A stretch of DNA of 64,000 nucleotides, from assembly GCF_002979865.1 (NCBI RefSeq), contig NZ_PCPZ01000001.1, forward strand, positions 1,054,001-1,118,000, written 5' to 3'. Of this stretch, positions 59,001-64,000 are shown one piece after another (position 1 is the stretch's first letter; every line of letters starts with the position of its first letter). A program made the translations under genes and the position numbers. The notes beneath the pieces were generated by a model. That model searched no databases. It was not told the DNA's origin and saw nothing but the letters and a program-made list of their open reading frames with translations. This DNA is from Arthrobacter sp. MYb214 (GTDB lineage: Bacteria; Actinomycetota; Actinomycetes; Actinomycetales; Micrococcaceae).

Positions 59001-59786
59001 CTAGTACAGTTTCTCGGTGTTGCCATCGACTGCCATGGCCTGGCCGTTGATCCGAAGTGCCATCGGGCTGGCCAGGAACACCGCCATATTGGCGATGTCC
59101 TCGGCCTCGACCAGCTTGTTGAGCGATGACTGCGCGTGGTACAGATCGGAGACTTCGTCCACCGGACGCTGGAGCATTCGCGCCTTCGCCTCGATGACGG
59201 ATTGGATGCGCGGGCCATTGACTGCCCCCGGGCAGATGGCATTGACCCTGATTCCTTCACCGCCGAGCTCGATGGCAAGCGTCTTGGTCAGCCCGATCAC
59301 TGCCCATTTCGATGCCGAGTACGGACTGCGACCTGCCATGCCCAGACGGCCAGCGGCCGAGGACAAGTTGATGATGGATCCGCGGGTGGACTGGCGCAGC
59401 AACGGGAGCAAGTGCTTGATGCAGAAGAATTGTCCGTGGACATTAATATCGAAAGTCGTCATCCAATCTTCGGATTCAAGAGTCTCGATAGGCCCGGTAG
59501 GACCGGCGATTCCGGCATTGTTCACCAGGACGTCCAGTCCCCCTAGAGACTGCTGGATCTGATCGGGCAATCCACGTACCTGATCTTCATCCGACACGTC
59601 GCTCACGGAGGCGGCAAAACCCGCCGACGCGGCGGCACGCACTGCTTCAGGATTGATATCCGTAACGAAGACTTGTGCGCCATGGTTCCTGAACTCTTGA
59701 GCGATCGCCAGGCCGATGCCCGCAGCTCCAGCCGTGACGAGAACCCGGAGTCCGTCAAAGTCCATTTTCATGTTATGGGTATTCAT
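59001..59786 (-). CDS. SDR family oxidoreductase
   Basis: A 261-residue classical SDR. The cofactor motif is VLVTAGAAGIGLAIAQEF (TAGxxGIG, about residues 15-32), the NNAG is at about 91-94 (VLVNNAGIAG), the catalytic triad sits in NLSSAAG and YSASKWAVIGL (Tyr about 156, Lys 160), and the C-terminus closes with INGQAMAVDGNTEKLY. The ATG at 59786 has GGAG about 12 bases upstream; 59771 is an alternative. It lies 11 bp upstream of the cleavage enzyme gene and likely oxidises the 3-hydroxy acid. Confidence 0.9.
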   Translation of the reverse strand: MNTHNMKMDFDGLRVLVTAGAAGIGLAIAQEFRNHGAQVFVTDINPEAVRAAASAGFAASVSDVSDEDQVRGLPDQIQQSLGGLDVLVNNAGIAGPTGPIETLESEDWMTTFDINVHGQFFCIKHLLPLLRQSTRGSIINLSSAAGRLGMAGRSPYSASKWAVIGLTKTLAIELGGEGIRVNAICPGAVNGPRIQSVIEAKARMLQRPVDEVSDLYHAQSSLNKLVEAEDIANMAVFLASPMALRINGQAMAVDGNTEKLY

Positions 59787-59814
59787 TAGAGTTCGTTGCT
59801 CCTTAGTTAGATGC

Positions 59815-61137
59815 CTAGTGGCCGGACACAGCGGCTTTAGCGGGATCCTCGGTGCCTTGCTTGAGCTTGAGAGTGAGCAGTGCGCCAACGGCGCAGATCG
59901 CGACAATGAACCAGAGGCCCGACATCTTGCTTCCAGTAGCTTCTTCCATCAGCCCCATGATGTAGGGACCAAGGAATCCGCCGAACAGCCCGACGGTGTT
60001 CACGAAAGCAATGCCGCCAGCCAGAGTCGCACCGGAAAGGCGGGTTGCCGGGTAGGTGAACAGGATCGGCTGCAACGCGAAGAAGTTGAACGCGGCTAGC
60101 GAGAAGCCGATCAGTCCGAGCACCGGTCCGCCAAGCGCACCGAGGGTGAACCCGGCAACGATGCCGGTCATGGTTGCGCTGGCAACGATCCGCGATCGCG
60201 AGCCATTGGTGGCAAGCTTGGGGATCAGCAAGGCGCCTGCGGCAGAGAAGACCCACGGTATCGAGGTGAGCAAGCCGATCTGGATGGTGGATAGCTCCCC
60301 GTATGTACCGATGATCGAAGGCAAGAAGAAGCTCAATGCGTAGACTGCGATCTGGTGGGAGAAGTAGATCGCAACGACCAACAGGATCTGCTTGTCCTTG
60401 AGAACATGGAGAAGCTTGGAATTTCCAGCAGCCTTCGCGCCGGCGATTTCCTCAGCCGCGATTCGCGCTTCCAAGTCCTCGGCCTCGGCCTGGGTGAGGA
60501 ATTTAGCTTCGGTGGGCTTGTTGGGCAGGAGTTTCCAAACTGCGATAGCCAAGAAGCACGCTGGCAACCCCTCGATGATGAACATCCACTGCCATCCGTG
60601 CAACCCGCCAACGCCGTCCATAGTCAGCAGCAGGCCGCTCAGTGGCGCCCCGATGACGTTCGCCAGGGCTACGCCGAGCAAGAAGAGTCCGTTGGCCCGG
60701 GCGCGGTCTTTGACGACAAACCACTGGGTGATGAAGTAGATGACTCCCGGGAATAGGCCCGCCTCAGCGATGCCCAGCAGCATGCGCAGGATATAGAAGG
60801 ACCACTCCCCCTGGACCAGTGCCATGCAGGCAGACAGGATTCCCCAAGTGATCATGATCCTCATGATCCAGAACCGTGCGCCGACCTTGTGCATGATCAG
60901 GTTTGAGGGAATCTCCGAAAGCGCGTAGGTCAAGAAGAACAGCCCGGCACCCACGCCGTACGCTGTAGCCGAGATTCCCAGATCGATTTCCAACCGGTCT
61001 TTGGCCATGCCGATATTCGTGCGATCAATGAAAGCCATGACATAGGCTGCGATCAGCAGCGGCATGATGCGCCGGAAAATCAGCTTGTTGAGCATTTCCG
61101 GTGAGCGCATCCGACGTGTCGCGTTGGTAGTTTGCAC
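59815..61137 (-). CDS. MFS transporter, anion:cation symporter (ACS) type
   Basis: About 440 residues and 12 helices. The ACS marks are AFIDRTNIGMAKDRLEIDLGIS (about residues 34-55), LLGIAEAGLFPGVIYFITQWF (about 117-137) and a central charged loop (KPTEAKFLTQAEAEDLEARIA). Substrates of relatives include phthalate, galactarate and other organic acids. I put the start at GTG 61137, with AAGGA seven bases upstream; ATG 61155 and TTG/ATG further up are alternatives. The gene is the first of the minus-strand operon after the LacI gene. Confidence 0.85.
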   Translation of the reverse strand: MQTTNATRRMRSPEMLNKLIFRRIMPLLIAAYVMAFIDRTNIGMAKDRLEIDLGISATAYGVGAGLFFLTYALSEIPSNLIMHKVGARFWIMRIMITWGILSACMALVQGEWSFYILRMLLGIAEAGLFPGVIYFITQWFVVKDRARANGLFLLGVALANVIGAPLSGLLLTMDGVGGLHGWQWMFIIEGLPACFLAIAVWKLLPNKPTEAKFLTQAEAEDLEARIAAEEIAGAKAAGNSKLLHVLKDKQILLVVAIYFSHQIAVYALSFFLPSIIGTYGELSTIQIGLLTSIPWVFSAAGALLIPKLATNGSRSRIVASATMTGIVAGFTLGALGGPVLGLIGFSLAAFNFFALQPILFTYPATRLSGATLAGGIAFVNTVGLFGGFLGPYIMGLMEEATGSKMSGLWFIVAICAVGALLTLKLKQGTEDPAKAAVSGH

Positions 61138-61213
61138 GGTCAGTTCCTTCCGCATGCAGGCATGACGAGTAGAGGGCACCAGGCCCTTGGCTTTGAGAAT
61201 GTCTAGTGGTGAG

Positions 61214-62275
61214 CTAGAGGGCAGGCATTCGCCCTGTAGCAGGGCACCCGCAAGTCCTACCGATATGGAGGCTGTGCTCGCAGATCGTGTGCTTGTAGGT
61301 GTTCCGCGGCTCGACGATCTGTTCCAGGAGTAGCTCGAAGGACCTTTCCGCCATGTCTTTCACCGGCTGGACAATTGTTGTCAGCCCGATGATTTTCGAG
61401 CGGCTGTGCCTGAGTCCGTCACAGCCGACGATCGCGACATCCTGTGGAATGCGCAGGCCCAGCGACAGCGCATGCTCCATGACACCAATGGCAATTTCAT
61501 CCGATCCGCAGACCACAGCCCGTGGCGGATGCGCCGAGCTGAACAATCTTTTGGCGGCCAGCTGCCCGCCTTCCGAACTGAGCTTGGTACTGATCAGGCG
61601 TTCTCCCGCAACCCGGACACCCCTTTGTTGGGCAACCCGGACAAAAGCCTGTTCGCGCAACAAAGACGCAGTAGAGGAACGCGGCCCGATGACAGTGGCC
61701 ACCTCCGAATAGCCGTGATCCAGAACGTGGGACATGAGTTCCCCCGCAGCCGCGTCGTCATCGATCCCGACGAAATCACCAGGCAGATGCTCGGAATTGC
61801 GCGACAGGCAGACATAGGGAATTCGTTTCTGGCGAAAGGTCCTCAGAGAACGCGAATCTTCCTTGATTGCAGCGGCGATAATGACGCCATCAACATTCCG
61901 GGCAGCCAGGGTACGAGCAACTTGATCCAGCGCCTCGGGGTCGTCCCCCGTTGTTGCGACAAAGACATCGAACCCGGCCGCGGCGGTGGCATTGATGATG
62001 TGCTGTGCCCAGATCGTATACATCTGGTTCACGATGTTCGGCAGCACTAGGCCGACCACGCGGGTCAGAAGCGGGTCCTGCTGCTGCCCATGGTTGGCGG
62101 GACGGTAGCCAAGTTCGTTCGCCACCTTCAGCACATGGCGCCGGGTCTCAGGCGAGGCACCGGGTCGACCGTTCATGATGTAGCTGACCGTTGCAGAAGA
62201 GACCCCTGCAGCTCGGGCAACAGCAGCAGCAGAGACACGCGCTGGCCGAAGCGATAAATGCGACTGCGTGGTCAA
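61214..62275 (-). CDS. LacI family transcriptional regulator
   Basis: About 353 residues. The HTH is VSAAAVARAAGVSSATVSYIMNGRPGASPETRRHVLKVANELGYRP (about residues 12-57), and the periplasmic-binding-like core begins RVVGLVLPNIVNQMYTIWAQHI (about 70-91). A TTG at 62275 with GGAGG six bases upstream is the likely start; the open frame extends to 62341 without a signal. It should control the divergent AtoE gene and/or the MFS-SDR-BKACE genes. It ends with an unusual Cys pair, CGCPATGR. Confidence 0.85.
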   Translation of the reverse strand: MTTQSHLSLRPARVSAAAVARAAGVSSATVSYIMNGRPGASPETRRHVLKVANELGYRPANHGQQQDPLLTRVVGLVLPNIVNQMYTIWAQHIINATAAAGFDVFVATTGDDPEALDQVARTLAARNVDGVIIAAAIKEDSRSLRTFRQKRIPYVCLSRNSEHLPGDFVGIDDDAAAGELMSHVLDHGYSEVATVIGPRSSTASLLREQAFVRVAQQRGVRVAGERLISTKLSSEGGQLAAKRLFSSAHPPRAVVCGSDEIAIGVMEHALSLGLRIPQDVAIVGCDGLRHSRSKIIGLTTIVQPVKDMAERSFELLLEQIVEPRNTYKHTICEHSLHIGRTCGCPATGRMPAL

Positions 62276-62552
62276 CGCGCACCTCCATTGGTGAAATCGG
62301 ATAAGAACCTGCGAATGCTTGTGATCACCATTACATGGCATGGAAATACGTTAAGCAACATTAAGCTTTAAAAGCTAAATCACCTGAATCACCTTATTCA
62401 TGCACCTGAAGCACCGGGTGCAACCGGAGATAGGACGCCTAGCCACTTACGATTGCTTAATGCCGAACCGCACTAGTAGCGTCCTCGAAAGGATGTGACG
62501 GTAGTCATATTCTTCTCCAGCAAATTGATCGGCCTACTCTTGGAGGTGCACG
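62276..62552. promoter_or_regulatory. Divergent control region between LacI and AtoE genes, with candidate binding sites
   Basis: Three signals stand out. (1) CACCTGAATCACC at 62381 and CACCTGAAGCACC at 62403, 12 of 13 identical and exactly 22 bp apart. (2) TTAAGCAA at 62351 and its complement TTGCTTAA at 62453, with another TTAAGC at 62361. (3) AGCTTTAAAAGCT at 62364, an odd-length palindrome. A typical LacI operator with a central CG was not obvious. Confidence 0.5.
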
Positions 62553-63902
62553 ATGCTCACAACCGCAATGAAGCCTGTGACTCGTCTTGTCGAACGATGG
62601 ATGCCATCAGCAATGGTATTCGCCGTCCTGCTGACGTTGATCGTGATGCTCATGGCATTGACGATGACCGATTCGTCTCCGATCGCCGTGGTAAACGCTT
62701 GGGGCGAAGGATTGACAGGGCTACTGGCCTTCATCACGCAGATGTGCCTGGCCCTGCTCTTCGGGCATGCACTGGCCCATACCCGCCAGGTCCAGGGGGT
62801 GCTGTCGAAAGTATCAAGCATTCCAAAGAACGCGGTGCAGGCCTACGCCTGGGTCACCCTGCTGACCTGCTTGGTGTCCTGGGCCCAGTGGAGCCTGGGA
62901 CTAATCGTCGGAGCGATTCTGGCCAAGAGTATCGCCACCAGCTGCCGCGAACGCGGCATCAAAGTCCACTTCCCTTTGTTGGTCGCTGCCGCCTACACCG
63001 GCTTCATTCCCTACCATATGGGATATTCAGGGGCAGCCCCGCTGACTTCGGCCACTCCTGGCAGCTTCATCGAGGAATTCCTGGGTGCTCCGGTCCCGGT
63101 CACGGAAACGGTCTTCAGCTGGTGGAATATGACTGGCCTGCTCATCATGATTCCCGCGCTGGTCATCGGCATGGTGATGTCCCGGCCTAAGACCGACGAG
63201 GAGATCCTGGAGATCCCGCTCAGCAACCCGGATTCCCAGACGGAGGCCCGTCAAGCTGGGAAACCGGGAAGCCCGGCAGATTGGATTGAATCCAAGCGCT
63301 ACGTCACGACCGGACTGGGACTACTGCTCAGCGTCTTCATCGTCGGGCACTTCATGCGCCTGGGCTTCGTTTTGACCTTCGACATCGTGAACTGGTCGAT
63401 GCTCGCGATCATCCTCTTGCTGGTTGACTCCCCTGTAGCGTTGGCCGGGCTGATCAAGAACGCTTCGACAGTCACCGGCGAAGTGCTGCTGCAGTATCCG
63501 CTGTACGCCGGCATCCTGGGGATCGTGACAACGACGGGACTGATCACCGTGCTCAGCGATGCGTTCATCTCGATGTCCAACGCGAACTCATTGCCGATTG
63601 TCGCCTTCCTCGCCGCCGGCTTGGTAAACATCTTCGTGCCCAGTGGTGGCGGCCAATTCGCCATTCAGGGACCGATTTTCATCGAAGCGGCCAACGCCTT
63701 GGGCACGGATCCCGCCTTGATCATCATGGCAATCGGTTACGGCGACACCTGGACCAACATGATCCAGCCGTTCTTCGCATTGCCGATCTTGGCGATCGCG
63801 GGGCTCGGAGTGAGATCCATCTTGAAGTACACCTTTGTTTCATTGGTCATCAGCGGTGCGGTATTCCTCTTCATCTTGCTGTTGCCCACCTACATTTTCT
63901 AA
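62553..63902 (+). CDS. Short-chain fatty acid transporter, AtoE family
   Basis: A 449-residue membrane protein with about 12 helices. The N-terminus MKPVTRLVERWMPSAMVFAVLL, the ALLFGHALAHTRQVQGVL loop (about residues 67-84), YTGFIPYHMGYSGAAPLTSATPGSFI (about 148-173) and VNIFVPSGGGQFAIQGPIF (about 355-373) follow the AtoE/ScfA pattern. It likely imports a short-chain or hydroxy fatty acid. GGAGG precedes the ATG by 7 bases. It diverges from the LacI gene. Confidence 0.88.
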   Translation: MLTTAMKPVTRLVERWMPSAMVFAVLLTLIVMLMALTMTDSSPIAVVNAWGEGLTGLLAFITQMCLALLFGHALAHTRQVQGVLSKVSSIPKNAVQAYAWVTLLTCLVSWAQWSLGLIVGAILAKSIATSCRERGIKVHFPLLVAAAYTGFIPYHMGYSGAAPLTSATPGSFIEEFLGAPVPVTETVFSWWNMTGLLIMIPALVIGMVMSRPKTDEEILEIPLSNPDSQTEARQAGKPGSPADWIESKRYVTTGLGLLLSVFIVGHFMRLGFVLTFDIVNWSMLAIILLLVDSPVALAGLIKNASTVTGEVLLQYPLYAGILGIVTTTGLITVLSDAFISMSNANSLPIVAFLAAGLVNIFVPSGGGQFAIQGPIFIEAANALGTDPALIIMAIGYGDTWTNMIQPFFALPILAIAGLGVRSILKYTFVSLVISGAVFLFILLLPTYIF

Positions 63903-63926
63903 CGAGCACGCAAACAAGGAATTCCC

Positions 63927-64000
63927 ATGAGTCTTGAACAGTTTTCACTGGCCAACCGTCACGTTTTGGTGACCGGAGCTGGCCGCGGCATCGGGCAGGC
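63927..64000 (+). CDS. SDR family oxidoreductase (partial, 5' end only)
   Basis: The window cuts this gene after 24 codons: MSLEQFSLANRHVLVTGAG followed by RGIGQA. VTGAGRGIG is the classical SDR cofactor motif. It starts 24 bp after the AtoE stop with AAGGA upstream, so it is in the same operon and is probably the second hydroxy acid dehydrogenase of the locus. Confidence 0.75.
   Translation, partial: MSLEQFSLANRHVLVTGAGRGIGQ

Noticed and set aside
62276-62341. LacI protein start at 62341
   Set aside because: The upstream extension is not typical of LacI proteins, while TTG 62275 has GGAGG at the correct distance.
1-64000. tRNA, rRNA or CRISPR features
   Set aside because: I scanned intergenic gaps for T-loop-like sequence and repeated units and found none I could support; a covariance-model search would settle this.

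Overview
The window reads as chromosome of a mid-to-high-GC actinobacterium, most likely a Micrococcaceae member close to Arthrobacter/Glutamicibacter. Support comes from content rather than a marker gene: the Actinobacteria-specific trio at 23952-25949, a GuaB3-type IMP dehydrogenase, DUF3817, MSMEG_4193-type phosphatase, GTG/TTG starts with clear Shine-Dalgarno sites, and long perfect hairpins without U-tracts as terminators. No rRNA, tRNA, CRISPR array, transposase or integrase was recognised.

Layout. 1-7.1 kb: mechanosensitive channel, OsmC protein, small enzymes and an old-yellow-enzyme/4Fe-4S/FAD oxidoreductase. 7.2-16.5 kb: many small accessory enzymes (GNAT, DinB, VOC, 2'-5' RNA ligase-like, methyltransferase), a three-gene operon under a palindromic TTGCAA operator, and a phosphatidylglycerophosphate synthase-type enzyme. 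17.2-21.1 kb: fatty-acid cluster (thiolase, acyl-CoA ligase, acyl-CoA dehydrogenase). 21.2-28.8 kb: MBL hydrolase, pseudouridine synthase, the uncharacterised trio, a decayed alpha/beta hydrolase and small unknowns.

29.0-34.2 kb is the accessory region. It lies directly downstream of ychF. Copies of the ychF 3' end recur at 32629 (39 bp, 36 of 39 or so identical, differences silent in the coding frame), 31496 (24 bp) and, degenerate, 29054. Each copy has a terminator-like hairpin just to its left. I read this as serial insertion of small modules at the ychF terminus: (a) flavin monooxygenase plus divergent MerR regulator with paired operators, (b) NUDIX hydrolase plus a decayed gene, (c) a small HTH gene coupled to a Clp-N/SRPBCC fusion.

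34.1-57.8 kb is mostly core: ychF, ispH, a secreted SH3/polysaccharide deacetylase, xseAB, PPK2, an aminotransferase, an Lrp regulator, 5-formyl-THF cyclo-ligase, a SAF-domain protein, a 1,407-residue helicase/nuclease-like protein with degenerate Walker motifs, guaA, DUF3817, SURF1, guaB3 and a BtrH-like protein. 58-64 kb is a catabolic locus: beta-keto acid cleavage enzyme, SDR and MFS genes, a LacI regulator, and a divergent AtoE-type short-chain fatty acid transporter followed by another SDR. Together these fit uptake of a 3-hydroxy acid, oxidation to the 3-keto acid and cleavage to CoA esters; the substrate is not known.
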